Position numbers and translations under genes: made by a program. A stretch of DNA of 64,000 nucleotides from Chamaea fasciata. Taxonomy: Eukaryota > Chordata > Aves > Passeriformes > Sylviidae. The stretch covers positions 2,058,945-2,122,944 of the forward strand of contig JARCOQ010000017.1 of the NCBI GenBank assembly GCA_029207755.1. The letters are read 5' to 3'. Of this stretch, positions 44,083 through 56,208 are shown piece by piece (position 1 is the stretch's first letter; the number at the start of each line of letters is the position of its first letter). The notes beneath the pieces are model-generated. The model was not told the origin of the DNA, made no database searches, and was given only the letters and a program-made list of their open reading frames with translations.

Positions 44083-46534
44083 TATAAAAGTGCAACATCA
44101 CAAAAATCACCACATGACACGATGTGAAAGATTTGCTTTTTGAAAAGCAAGATGTACTCGACGCCAGCTTTGCAAATTGTTTTGCAGATGCTTATTTCTC
44201 TAATGCTGGCATGGGCTCCTCCCAGAGAGGGGGGCCGGGGCCAGAGCAACATAAAAGACTCCTGAGATCAAAGATTCTTTTTTGGTAGGCAAAGGCTTCT
44301 GGCTTCTTTTTCCTAATAGGAAAAGTTTGTGATATCAGAGGAGACCGCACATCAAGCAGGGTTGTGTGGCCCAGCTTTCCCAGTGCCTTTATTCCTGCTC
44401 TGCCTCTCCCTCGGTGCTGGGCTGGTGGGATGGAGCACAGGCAGGAGAGGCTGCAGAAATACGGATTGGGTGATTTGTTTGGCACTCCTGCTTCACAAAC
44501 CCCGCACAAACTCCCATCGAGGCGTCGAGGCCTTCCTGATGCTGTCAGGAATCAGGAATTTATGCCTGAGTGTCATGAGGGCGGCCCTGAGTGGGAAAAA
44601 GCTCTGCCTGAGCCTTCCAAAATCCTGCTCATGTCTGGATCCAGCAGAACTCAGCAGGGACTGCCTCTGGGGGAGACCCAGGCGGTTCTGGGGGGAGCAG
44701 ACACGGAGTGAGACCTGCCCAGAGCATCCCTCAGTGCTGCAGCCCCTCCAGTTTGGGATAAATCTCCCGTTTTCCCAACGCCCAGTGCCCATGGAAGGAC
44801 TCAGAGCTTTCCCAGCATGTTGCAGACGTGCAGGACGGGGCAGTTCCCAACCCCAATCCCCTGGGAGTGCAGGCAGCTCCCCTCACAGCCGGCCTGTGCC
44901 TCCCGCAGCCAGCCCAGCACATGGAACAGGGCAAATTATATTAAACACAAACTTCAAAATCCCTCATGGGGAGGTGGTGACGAGGAAGGACACCGAGCAA
45001 ACACAAGCTGACAGTGCAGACCTGTTCAAGAGCTGGAAGAAGCGCGGCGAAGATTTTTCTCTCGCTCAACCCCTTGATTTTCAAGTGAGGGTCTTTGAAC
45101 TTCTTTTTCTGAGCACTGATATTTTTATTACAGGAAATTAAGAGGCCGAATGATGTGTGATTCGACTGTGGATCCCTGGACATGAAATGGAGCCGTAGTA
45201 AAACATTTTCACATGAAATCAAAACCAGAAACTTGACTCTCTCCTACTTCTGACCTCCGCTCCATGGCCATGGCAGGAGCCAACAACTGCTCCTCGTAGT
45301 GTTGCATTAATACGTCTTTGAATGGGTTAAGTGCTGCTTTAAATCATATTATTGACCATGGAATCCCTAAGAACAGAGCCCTGGAGGCCTCCCAGGGATC
45401 CCTGGCCGTGACAAGGCAGGACAGGGTTCTCCTTTAGCTCCTTTATGCCTGGCTGGACTTCAAACCCAAGGCTGTGAGTCCCGCTCTGTTTATTTACTTT
45501 GCCTCCTCCTGCCACACTGAGATACAGATTTTGGTCTGTCCTTCAGAAGGACGAAGTCAAGAAATGGGGCTAGGCAAGAGAAGGTTGCTTCAAAGGTGGC
45601 TTTTGCTTTGAAAATTGCTACTCAGGAAGAACAAATGCAGCCACTCGGTGTCCTGCTGCTGCTGGCTGAGCCGGCAGGGAAAAACATGTGAGAACTGGAA
45701 GCACCAGGCAAAGAAATCAGACTGATGCTCTAATCAAGCACAGCTCAAAAGTGTAATGCCCAATAAAAGACAATCAGCACAGCTGGGACCCTGCCAAACA
45801 ACCCAACAATACAAATTGAGTTTTCCAGGGAGGGCCTCTCCTATTAAACTACGAAAATTAACAAACACTGCAGTTACAGCTACACCAGCCCAGGGGATGG
45901 GATCACCCCTCTGCTCCCATCCCTTTCCCTGTGCCAGCACCTCCAACCACAGGGATTTGGTTCAGGGAGCTGAACCGGCCAAACCCAAACCATTTTCTCT
46001 GACACTCCATGAAATGACCGTTTGTCAGGGGTGAGTCTGGTGGAGAAGGAAAAAGCAATGATTTCCGTCAGCTCCCTCCTGCCAGTTAAACAGGACACCA
46101 TCTTCCTGCTCCTCGCTCTTCTTTTGGCATCCCTCATCCTGCCTTTCCTGCCACATTTCTGCTCTGATCTGCTCCACTCCCAGGTACCAGACCATCGGGG
46201 CAGCCCTCTCTGTATTTTGATATTAAAATGGAAATAAGGGGGAGCAGGGGCACAGCGTTAAAGCAGCTTTACGCCACCTGTGCTGAAGAGTCAGAAAATA
46301 CTGGTTCCAAACGCTCAGGGCAAGAGCCACTGTCTGCCACTCTGAAATGGAGCAGTCACCTGGGCACACTGGAGCAGAACTGTAAACACGGGTGACGGGG
46401 GGACAGGCTGAGGGACAATTGTCCCTCACACAGAGCTCCCTGCTCAGCTGAGTGTACACTGCCAACACTGCCTGGGCTGCTCGGGGAGGCCACAACACCA
46501 GATGTGTCACACCTGGGTGACAAAGGCCCTCCCC
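44083..46534. other. Unique sequence containing the longest ORF of the window
   Basis: A near-perfect palindrome TTGCTTTT-TG-AAAAGCAA lies at 44133-44150. GC-rich 44330-45000 holds a 270-codon plus-strand ORF (44329-45141) without recognisable domains, plus overlapping ORFs in other frames on both strands. No start context, splice pattern or family match supports a gene. The remainder to 46534 is single-copy, with nothing recognised. Confidence 0.45.
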
Positions 46535-46992
46535 TGGATGCCTTAAGTTTTATCTTTCATGTGTTTCGGGTTCTGTGGTGCCCAGGGGTGCAGCTCTGAG
46601 CTCACAGTCAGTGTCACTCAGCTCTGCACACAGCGGGGACACAAAACAAATCCTTTTCGTGCTGCACACCGAGGACAACTCTCAGGCCCAAAGGCACAAC
46701 CAAGGGTGGGCTGGAGGGAGGGACAAGCAGGATGGGACCTCACAGCCTGGAGCTGGAACTGGACAATTCAACCCCAAGATGCAAATGGACCAAAACTTAT
46801 GAAAGTGTGAGATCTCCTGACAGTTTGTCCATTTTGTGACCATTTTGTGACCATTTTGGGTCCGCCTTGGGTGTAGCCCTGGCCAGGCTCTTGTCCTGCC
46901 CAAGGTGGACACTAAAGGCCTCTCAATAAATCTCTACTTTATTCTCCAGCTGTGTCCAGTCTCTGCTCCAGCTCAGCCTTCCCAAGGCATCA
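46535..46992 (+). mobile_element. Solo LTR of an endogenous retrovirus (ERV-type)
   Basis: The element starts TGGATGCCTTAAG and ends CCCAAGGCATCA, giving near-inverted ends with TG...CA termini (TGATGCCTT against AAGGCATCA with one extra base). Near the 3' part lie a degenerate TATA-like ACTTATGAAAGTG (about 46795), tandem GTGACCATTTT units, and a polyadenylation signal AATAAA at 46925-46930 followed by a T-rich stretch. This is the U3-R-U5 order of a retroviral LTR, transcribed on plus. No internal gag, pol or env remains, so it is a solo LTR left by recombination. Flanking duplications are not clear (only CCC shared). Confidence 0.65.
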
Positions 46993-48860
46993 CCCTGTGC
47001 ACAAGGGACACAGATGGATCAGCCCTGGAAAGTGAGACCCAAACAAGGCAGAACCAACATAAGGAGAAGTGAAGTGATGCAGAAACAGAGAGGAGGAAAC
47101 AGAGGAAAACAAAAATAAGACAAAAAAGCCCCGAAGGTTCTTTGCCTGCTGCTCAAATCTGAAGCGAAGGATCTGTCCTGGTTCTGTGTGGTCACACTGA
47201 AGTGCCTGGAACACTCGAATTTCAGTGTCCACTCAAACACTCAAACACATTTGAGTGTCTGGAACGCTCAGATTTACAGGCGGAAGATGAGAGGATGACA
47301 AGGACAGGGGGACAGGGACTGCTGGGCTGGGCCAGCACCTCAGACTGGGTTTTCCTGGTTTGTGACTATGGATTTGGTCTTCCAGCCCCTCTGCCACTGC
47401 CCCAGAGCCAGCTCCAAGCTCCAAACCTGCAATCCTTGGCTTTCTATTTCCATTTCGAAGGATGTGAAATGCACAGTAACAGAACAGTGTCAGAGCCAGC
47501 AAGGCCGAGGAGGAAACGGAAAGATTCTGCTCGAGTTCTTCCAAAAGAGGAAGTGAAAGGCTCAGAAAAAAAAAAGAAAAAAAAAAAAAAGGCACAGCAT
47601 TGGTCTCTGCCAGTGTCTGCCGAGACATTCAAATGGGAAGGGGGCAGTTTGAGTGGTGGCTGCTGAGTGTGGGGTCATCCACAGCTCCACTGAGGAAAAG
47701 ACTTGGAAAAGCATTGGCCATCCCTTGTGGTTAGAAATTCACAGCTTAGGTCACAACTTTTGCCACGACAGCCCCAAGAAACCCTGAGCTTGCTTGAACA
47801 CAGTCTAAGGCATCCCAAACCTTCCACAATCCAGGTAAATGACTTGCAGAGAAAATCCAGATACCAAATATTTGGGGAATCCTTCTCAGTTCATCAGCAA
47901 AACTTCTCCTCGACTCAGCCCGAGTTATTTGGGTTACCAGGCCCCTGATCTTTTCTAAGCACCTCTAAATCCATCTGCAAACCTCAAGAACAAAACAATG
48001 AGGATCGTGAAAGTTGGAATAAACACGTGGGGTTTTTTTTCCCTGAGTTTTCATGGATATATGCAAGATACACGGGCTTTTTAATCAAAAATCTACATTC
48101 ATATAAATATTTATGTTTCTATCAGGGGGTCCTCTAATTTTATTTATAAATGCAGCTCCCAAACACAAACACTGATAGACTCAGCCTTAGTGAAATAACA
48201 GCATCACAATAACCAAAATTTAAGTCAAGAAGGGATTTTCCCCTCTGCAACAAACCAACAAACAACAAATTGTGCTTTTTTTTTTTTTTTTGGTTAAACA
48301 TTAAAAAGAAAAATAAGTCATCAACTTACATGTTAATGGTGGGACATTTTTGTTCTGTCCAGACTTTCCTGCCTCTTCGGGTGATGCAAGAAATTACAGG
48401 AAAAGTTTTCACACTTCTTCAGAGGGGATGAAAATCCCAGTTCCTGTTCAAAAGAAAATCAAAACAAAACCAGAAAAGATCAGCAATTAAAGGCAAAATG
48501 CTTTGTAGGAGTGCCTGTTTCTCAAAAGAGACAGAAACTAAAGCTCAACAACCTTCCTTTTGCCATTAAAAAAAAAATTATTCCAATTATAAAATTACTG
48601 ATCTTTTCAGAGTAAATTCAGTCACACTATATAAATCTCCTCCATTACCCACCGTCTTTACTTAGGAAGCATTTTTGAGATAATTTCTAGGAAAAAGAAA
48701 CTAGGAAATCACAATATTTGCTGTTGTTTCAGTACCGGTTTGGGGTTTTTGTTTTTAGTTTCTTCCTTCTCCCCATGTAGTCATCCTGAGATGACTGGAA
48801 TGTACAGGAACACCCCAATACTCAGAAGAATAAAGTTCAGAAATGATTTTATTACAGAAC
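46993..48860. other. Unique non-coding sequence
   Basis: Contains a 9-bp perfect inverted repeat with a 4-base loop at 47237-47258 (ACACTCAAA / TTTGAGTGT), A-rich 47565-47591 and T16 at 48276-48291. The part from 48000 to 48760 is AT-rich. No gene was recognised; the ORF 47202-47666 runs through the A-rich tract. Confidence 0.5.
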
Positions 48861-48867
48861 TTGGGGC

Positions 48868-48882
48868 GGGGGGGGGGGGGGG
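48868..48882. repeat. Poly-G tract (G15) with preceding GGGG
   Basis: GGGGC followed by G15. A run of this length has G-quadruplex potential, but it may also be a sequencing or assembly weak point. Confidence 0.95.
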
Positions 48883-49845
48883 AAATAATAAAAAATGCAA
48901 GGCTGGTAATTTTTCCTAATTCCTCCTGCCACGAAATAGAAATGCTTTCTGGTTCATTGAGCAAATTGGTGGGTCTGAATTCCAGAAATTCAGATATCCT
49001 CACAAAGGCAGCATTATGAGCAAACAGGTTCTGTGTTGGCAGTCTGGCCCGGCGCCACTTTGTTAATAAATACAAGTGTCGAATTCAGCTGGATTTCAGG
49101 ATTGTGCTCTTTGCTTGAGCAAGGCTGGAAAGTGCCAGAGTTGTAAAATTATCGTGGAGCTGGAGCTTTGAAACTCCAGAGACAGAAGTGAAGATAAAAA
49201 GTGTCTGATGCTGCAGGGAGAGGGAGATGGGCAGTGACCAAACACTGCAAACACAGGGACTGCACCCCCTGGAACAAAGGAATCGCTCAGATCACCTAAA
49301 AACCAGATTGAATTTGGTTCTCCATGCTTTTAATTTGAATTTCAGTGATAGACGACGAAGCAGCGAAGAGCAGGATTAGAGATCAAAGCTGAAATTGTTC
49401 CTTTTGGGGTTCTCTGTGCTCCTCTTCGCTAAAAAGAATTTAATTTTCTTCAATAAAACGGGTAATATTCCATTGTCCACAACAGCAACCAACTAGAATG
49501 CCAACCAAAATGGCCCAACAGCTGGGGGTTTGGGGGTTTGTTTTGTTGCTTTTTGTTTTAGTTACGGTTGATTGACTGCTTGAAATAAACTGTGTCCTGA
49601 TCACACAGGATAACATTTATATTTTATAGATACAATGATAATTATCACAGCAATTCCAGGCACATGATTTTTCTTCCTGTCTGCTCCAGTTCATCACAAA
49701 AAAAATCTGAATTACTCAAAATACATTTATTTTTCCACACGAGCCAGCGAGCTCAGTTTTCAATCAGTGGCTCAGAACTAGGAAATTGGTTTTTTTCCTG
49801 TGTTCACAGATTAAAAGCCGGGGCACAGGGAGGCACCTGAGGCAG
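48883..49845. other. Unique non-coding sequence
   Basis: AT-rich single-copy DNA. No gene was recognised. Confidence 0.5.
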
Positions 49846-49966
49846 CCCCCCCCAAACAAAACACAACACAACAAAACAAAACAAAACGGAAACCAAACAC
49901 CCCCCCCAAAAAAAAAACCAACCCAAAAAACACCAGCAGCAAAACCCCAAAAAAACCCCCAAAACC
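49846..49966. repeat. C/A-rich low-complexity island
   Basis: The plus strand is almost only C and A (CAAAACAAAAC, ACCCCCCCCAAAAAAAA, CCCCAAAAAAACCCCC). It is the reverse-strand equivalent of the GT-rich islands. The F/G/V/W/C-rich minus ORFs are low-complexity translations. Confidence 0.92.
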
Positions 49967-50496
49967 AGAGGATGGGCAGGGTTTCTGCAGGTGCCTGACA
50001 CAGGGATTTAAATACAACCACACGTGGATTTTTTACAAACACCTGTATCTATGCCAGCACTCAGGGTTCATCAAATCCTCCATGTGCAAAGCTGTTCACA
50101 GCTCACATTTGGGTTCATTTCCTTTTTAAATATATTTTTTATTATATTTATATATATTTTTTATTTCCTTTTCCTTTTGCTTCTCACAAGTGAGACCCAA
50201 AGAACTGTCTGCACTCGAGCAATTCCTCCTTCAACCTGCAGGTGAATTGGTCCAATGCATTATTCTCCTTTTCCTGAACGTTTGAGACTGAGCTGGTATT
50301 AGCAAGAAAGAGAAACTTCGCCCCTTTCTCTCCCAGTTCTGGCATAATTTGAGACTTAGCCCCGAGTGAAACCCTCGTTTCATGAGAAAAGCGAAGATTT
50401 GATTTGAGATTACTCAACTAACGAGTTGGTTTTGAGTGGCTTCGGGGACAGCCCTTCATAAAATCTTCTTGTTATTAGCAAACACAGTTAATTATT
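49967..50496. other. Unique non-coding sequence with AT-rich part
   Basis: AT-rich 50127-50168 (TATATTTTTTATTATATT). Otherwise single-copy with no recognised feature. Confidence 0.5.
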
Positions 50497-50644
50497 TAAA
50501 AAAATACAACCAAAAAAACCACCAAAAAAAACCCCAAACAAACAAACAAACAAACCCCAAACCAAAGAAAAAATACCAAACCAACCAATAAAAAAAAAAA
50601 GAAAAAAACAAAACAAAACCAAACCAAAAAAACCCAATAACCAC
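50497..50644. repeat. A/C-rich low-complexity island
   Basis: The plus strand is almost only A and C, with AAAC, CCAAAAAAACC and ACCAAACCAA words over about 148 bp. Second C/A island within 700 bp. Confidence 0.92.
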
Positions 50645-52180
50645 CTGGACTGTCACTGTCTGCCAGAAGTGTTTGGCACTTCTGTCTCTGAACACTGACC
50701 AAGTTGGGACAGTGGAAGGTTTGAAGCTTGAGGTTCCCTTCCATCCCAAACCATCCTGGGATTCCCCCTGGGATCCATCTCCCTCAGCTGCTCTCAGTGG
50801 AATCTTTAGCTGCAGACAGGCCCTGAGTGGGATATTTAGAATTCCCCTATTTTTTCCATACCCTTGAAACATTTCAATATTACAAGGAGAGATACTGAGC
50901 GTCTCCCAGAAGAATAAAGAGAAACCCCCAGTGTGGAAAGGACTCAGTAATAAGGATTCTGCTTTTATATTAATTTTTTTTCCCTCTAAAAGCGTTGGAA
51001 GGGTTTTAATTGCAGCAGCCTAATGAAGCTGTGCCGTGCCCCATTCCCTCTTCCCAGGGCTGGGACACGCGGGGCCGGGGCAGGAGGAGGGAAAAAGCAG
51101 GAAAACAACACTTGGTGAGGTGCTTCTCATGACACTGTGCCGGCTAATGGAGTCAAAATAATCCAAAACATCCCCTGGAAGAGACGAGCGGCCGCACCAT
51201 GAAACCTTGCAAGACATTTGCTCTCCTTTCAGAAGCCACCGTCTGAAGATTCCCAACTCTTTTCCCCCAAACCGAGCACATTTCAAGTCGCAGCTCCTCC
51301 AGCTGCACCATGGCTCCATGAAATCCACGCGTGTTCATTTATTTACGTTATTTATTTGCTTTATTTATTTACTTCACTTGGGAGGTGTGTGTGTTCCAAC
51401 ATCTCATCCAGACACGTTGTAAAGGCATTTTTATCCATTAAACCCTCGCTCTCGAGAGCTGTCTCACCCAAATGTTCTGTGAGATCAGTCACAAATAATA
51501 ACTGCTCTGATATTTCGTCAATATCCAGATGGGACGGGATGTTGGTGCCCGTCCACATCGGGGATGTAACTGAGCTATTCCCACATTAAAAATAAATGGA
51601 GAAACTCCCTTGCTCTGAGCTGGAAAAAAAAAGCTTTTAATTGGTTTTACAGATGACTTGACAGCGCTCATCACATCTGTGGGCAGAGCAAACCTTCCTG
51701 CAGTGACAGCTCGCTGTCTATTTCTGTTCTAACTCACACCTGAAGCTACAGGGCAGAGTTCTCAGCTCTTGATTTTCACCTCCAAAATCGCCTTCCGCTG
51801 CTCAGCCCTCGCAGAACTGAACAGGGATTCAAATATTCAGATATTCCTGGGTGGAGGAATTTTGCTGGCTTCTGCCTTTAGATAGAGCTTTTATGGTTAA
51901 CCTTCAAAAATGCCTCACTTTCCCCCCAGTTCTTATCCTAAATAACATTTTCAGTCTGAGCACCGCTGGTTTAATTGCTGCAGTCAAAACAGAACCACAG
52001 AGATCTTAACGCGGAGCCAAAAGAATGGTCCTTGTTCCTCCTCTTACCTCAGCATCTAAGTCATAAAACATCCTTTTAATCTACAACGTCCTTTTAAAAC
52101 TAATCAAAGAGCATTTTCAGGGACGCAAAAAACGTCCAGAGGTAAAAATACCTTTTGCCTGCTCTCGAATTTAGAAGGTT
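50645..52180. other. Unique non-coding sequence
   Basis: Single-copy sequence with a GC-rich patch at 51040-51090 and a TTTATTTA-rich patch at 51336-51372. No gene was recognised. Confidence 0.5.
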
Positions 52181-53110
52181 TGGATTGAATTATTTCGATT
52201 CACTGTGAGAAGAATGAGTTTTGCAATGATTACACACGTGCCAGACCCGAACCTCTTCCCCATAGAACTCTCACGTCAGAGCAACCTCCCAGCTCAAGCT
52301 GCTGCCTGACGGTTTATTGTATTCACTTTCTGCTCCTTCCCTCCACCTTTTTGCTGAAGTTTTGCCCGCTAAACCCACACAAAGGGAACGAAATGATTTA
52401 ACTTTTGAGAGTTTTGCCGAATAGAACGTGAGATTAACCCGTCAAATATTCAACCCCTGGCCCAGCTGAGCACCGAGCTCATTTTCTGCTGTTTTTTTTT
52501 CTTCGGGGAGTGTGCAGGTTTTAAGCTCTGGCAGATAATAATACACAGAGCCAGTGTTGTTGGTTTGCTTTTTTACCGAGTGATATAAAGGAAGTGGTTT
52601 GGCTGCTAGCAGGCACCTTGCTTGGGATATTAAGATAACGAAAGTTCATCACTGCAGACAAATTGTAACTGCTGCCCGTCGGATCTGACCTCAAACCTGA
52701 GCGACTGAATGAGGGAACTGCATTTCGAACAGCCCTAAGCCTCCAATAAATCAACTTCACCTCCAGTGAGCTCTTAGAACTTCGAGAGACACACAGATTT
52801 AGAGCAGGAAACAAGAACAGCAACAACAAAAATCTGTAAAAAAGAGAGGTTTCAATGGCGCTATCTGCATGCAAATCAAAGGCCGGTTCGAACTTTAATC
52901 GCGTTTGGCTTTTCTTTCTTCCAGCGGCTGCTCCCTGATTTTAACAATCACACTCTCGAAAAGAATGCAAGAGGCAAATTTGCTCCAAGAGATAGGAAAA
53001 GGTCACACACTGACCCCTAATTCTGCAAGGCCGGGTCTTTCACCACGGGAAAAGCAGATTTTGAACCGGTGTAGGGAAATACAGAAACATGAGCACGTGT
53101 TTTAATCATA
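52181..53110. promoter_or_regulatory. Candidate regulatory block with OCT/TCF-like composite
   Basis: Repeat-free block. An octamer ATGCAAAT at 52869-52876 overlaps a TCF/LEF- or SOX-like ATCAAAGG at 52875-52882, followed by CTTTAATCG near 52893. POU-plus-HMG composite sites are known enhancer grammar. Here the call is based on the words alone. Confidence 0.32.
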
Positions 53111-54822
53111 ACGACTGAATAAATACCAACAAAAGGGACTCCTAGCTCTTGCAGGCACATCTATCAAAGGTCTGCTCTACAGCCGGTGATTTTGGAGTTG
53201 TTTGGCAGCGTTTAGTGCCTGCGAGTGAAACAGCACAACCGGGTCACCTTGCTGAAGACACTTTCCCTGGAAGCGGCAATAGTCACTTTTCCTGATTAAA
53301 ATGGGTTTAAAAAAACCTAAAATGATGTCGGTGGTTCCAGATTAAATAGCCTGCAATACTTCAGAAGCCTGTTTACCTGTGATTTAAACCCAGTATCTTG
53401 TGATCAGGGAGATAAGGTGTCTCCACGCTGTCTGCTGATCACCCCTTTCCTAAGGCCTTCTCCCCCCTTAACTCGGAGTTCTCCCGAGGTGTGAAGGGAC
53501 GCGAGTCTCAGGTCTGCCCCTGCACATTTCCACACAGGTTTTGGCCGGGCTCTATCATCCTGCACGGCGAGATAATGTTTCAGCAATTGAAGATTTAACA
53601 GCTGCTGCCAGGAGCTGCAATTGGATAATCTTCGGGGCTGCCGCCGCCGCTGCTTCGAAGTCGCCAAGTCCCAATAAAACCCCTCAGTGCAGTGTTTGGG
53701 ATTATTACCAGTTAATTGGGGGGATCTTTGGGAAATACTGAAATATACCCTGAAATATTGGGATAGATTCCTGCTCAAATCACCTGGAAGCAGCAGAGCA
53801 AAACTTCATCCTTAAGGGCAGCGTGGAGTAGAAAGGGAAGAGATGAGTTTGATCTGACATCCTTTGGTGTTTGGCTGCTGCCATTGGGGCAGAAAGAAGC
53901 TCAGGGCTCTGGCAGGCACTTCCTGAGAGCAGAGAAAATCACCTGCAGGTTGTGCTGAGGTGGGGGATGTGAAAAACAGAGCCTAATTTCATGGGAAATT
54001 TTAAGAAATCATAAAAAAATAAGACAATTAGGAAACAGATTAGGCAAAAAAGAAGTACGGCGTTCAGCCAAGTCCACAACCTGCTATTTCAGAGGTTTTT
54101 TAAAAACACTTTTACTTTTGTATGAATTTGTTGAATATTCATTTTTTTTTTTATAAACTAGCTTTTATATTCCAGGAACTGATTAGTATGGTCTTTCCTT
54201 GGGTCTGCCTTTTTAGAGCATGCGTGTTTTTGGCTGTGTTCTTTGTGATCACCTCCAGCTTGGGCCTTGGTCTATACTTTTTTTAGATGGTAGATGCTGA
54301 TAGTTGGTGTATCAATGGCAGGGGCTTCTTTACATGTTCACTGGGTGTCATTCCAGCCAAACAAACTGTTTAAGCACACTATACCAATACAATATGACTT
54401 TCTAACACAACACATACAGTATTTATTTCAATATTTGCGAAAAGCCAGTCATAAATTATATTTTTAACAGGGAAGCTCTGATACCAAAACTCATTCATCT
54501 GCTCAAGTGGTAAAGAAGAGATGGGAGAACCTCCCCTGCTGGACAAATTCCAGTAGAGGAGACAAGAAATCCAGAGCCGGGGAAGGATGATGCAGTGACT
54601 TGTTTCCTCCTCGAGAGAAATACTTATCTCTGAGAGCAACCAAGAATTTGTTAAATAGAAAACGCTGAAGCTGAGCTACTGGTGAGGGGGGGCATCAATA
54701 CTGATAAGGATTTACTTGAAAATATGGTCCGAGTTGAACGTTAATTGAAATGCTGAAGCTTTGTTTGCTCCCCCCTTCAGCACAGCTGAAACAACAAAAC
54801 CAGTCAGGCAACTTTTCTTTTT
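53111..54822. other. Unique non-coding sequence
   Basis: Single-copy sequence with a short CCGCCGCCGCTGC tract near 53641-53653 and T-rich run near 54143-54152. No gene or mobile element was recognised. Confidence 0.5.
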
Positions 54823-54857
54823 CTTCTTTTTTTTTTTTTTTCTTCCTCTCTTTTTTT

Positions 54858-54901
<44 letters not shown>

Positions 54902-54945
54902 GTCAGGTATGTGCTGAATTACTGACAAAAAAAAAAAAAAAAAAA
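54823..54945. repeat. T-rich tract with T40, followed by A19
   Basis: T-rich sequence from 54823, an uninterrupted T40 at 54861-54900, 26 unique bases, then A19 at 54927-54945. The T and A runs can pair as an imperfect hairpin. Confidence 0.95.
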
Positions 54946-55983
54946 TAAAAGCTTTGGGGTTCTCAGAAGAGCAGCAACACCCCCGGGATTTCTCCCAGCT
55001 CCAGACAGAGTGACTTCATTAAATATCCTGGGTGCTCTTTGTGTGCAGCTGGTTTGTGGTCAGACACAGAATTCAGTGTGGAAACGCTGCCGGGACACCC
55101 TTGCCCCAAACATTCAAAGCTTTACAAGTGAGAGTTTAAGGTTCTCTTTTGTGAGGCTGAAGGGCCTGGGTTTGTTTTCGCTGCACACCTCCCCCCTTAC
55201 AGAAATGAGGAGCGAGGAGATAAAAATTGTGTTCTTTTTGCTCCACTCCCTCCTCTGTTTGTCTTCTGGATAAAATGAAATTGCAGAAATTCCACGGTGG
55301 GTTGTAACGTTTTGCAGAATGCTCATGTTTAATAACTTCGGCTTTTTACATATTTAAAACTTTTTTTGAAAAAGCTTTTGACAGAGCAGCTGTAATTTCA
55401 TAAGTGCAATTCCATGAAGTGCTTTCACACCTTTTCTGCGGAAGGGTTAGTGCTAAATTAGTGCCACTGCCTCCATTTCACAGCTGGAAGACGTCACCAC
55501 AGACCCCTGCAAGGACCTGGACATCGATCTTTCCACCTGCAGCCCGGGCTGTGTGCTGGGAGTGGGCAGGAAAACCTCCCTGAGCTCATCCCATCCTCCC
55601 CTGGCTCTTCCCTGGGGTCTGGAAGCAGAGCTCCCAGGACAAGGTGGAAGAGGAGGTGGAAAGGAGAAGGAACAATGCCTCGGAATACCCTGAGCAGAGA
55701 AGATTTTTCTTCCTGCTGACTCCTCACATTAACGTCATTTTACCTGTGTTACCTGCACTAAACCCAGCAGCGGCTGCTGTATCCCATAATACCATTTTTC
55801 CCTCACTCTGGAGTAAATGCGGGTCAAGTTTAGAGTTAAAATCCTGATTATCTTGGCCCAAAGTATCCCAAACAGGACAAAGCCCACAGGTCGAGATTCA
55901 CGAAAATGAAGAAACCCAAACAAACGAGCTGTTCCTATTTACAGGGACGGTGGTGGCAGGAGAAGGGGGAATGGTTTCAGATT
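54946..55983. other. Unique non-coding sequence
   Basis: Single-copy sequence. No gene was recognised. Confidence 0.5.
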
Positions 55984-56208
55984 AAAAAGGAGGAGGTTTA
56001 GGTGGGATATTGGGAAGGAATTCCTGCTGGGAGGGTGGGGAGGGGCTGGGATGGAATTCCCAGAGAAGCTGTGGCTGCCCCTGGATCCCTGGAAGTGCCC
56101 AAGGCCAGGTGGGATAATCTGGGATGGTTGGAAATATCCCTGCCATGGTCAGGGCACCACTGGATGGGCTCTGAGATCCCTCCAACCCAAACCTTTTCAT
56201 AATTCCCA
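55984..56208 (+). mobile_element. CR1 LINE 3'-end fragment (sense)
   Basis: Sense CR1: AGGAGGTTTAGGTGGGATAT, GGGAAGGAATTCCTGCTGGG, CCCAGAGAAGCTGTGGCTGC, CCCTGGATCCCTGGAAGTGC, CCAAGGCCAGGTGGGATAAT and CCTCCAACCCAAACCTTTTC, ending near CATAATTCCC. About 225 bp is retained, with no coding portion. It is the only long sense-strand CR1 in the window. Confidence 0.88.

Noticed and set aside
47237..47258. Possible microRNA precursor or tRNA-like fold
   Set aside because: The stem is only 9 bp; it is too short for a pre-miRNA, and no A/B box or cloverleaf is visible here or elsewhere in the window.
48868..48882. G15 as a functional quadruplex promoter element
   Set aside because: No promoter features or gene nearby; a homopolymer explanation is sufficient.
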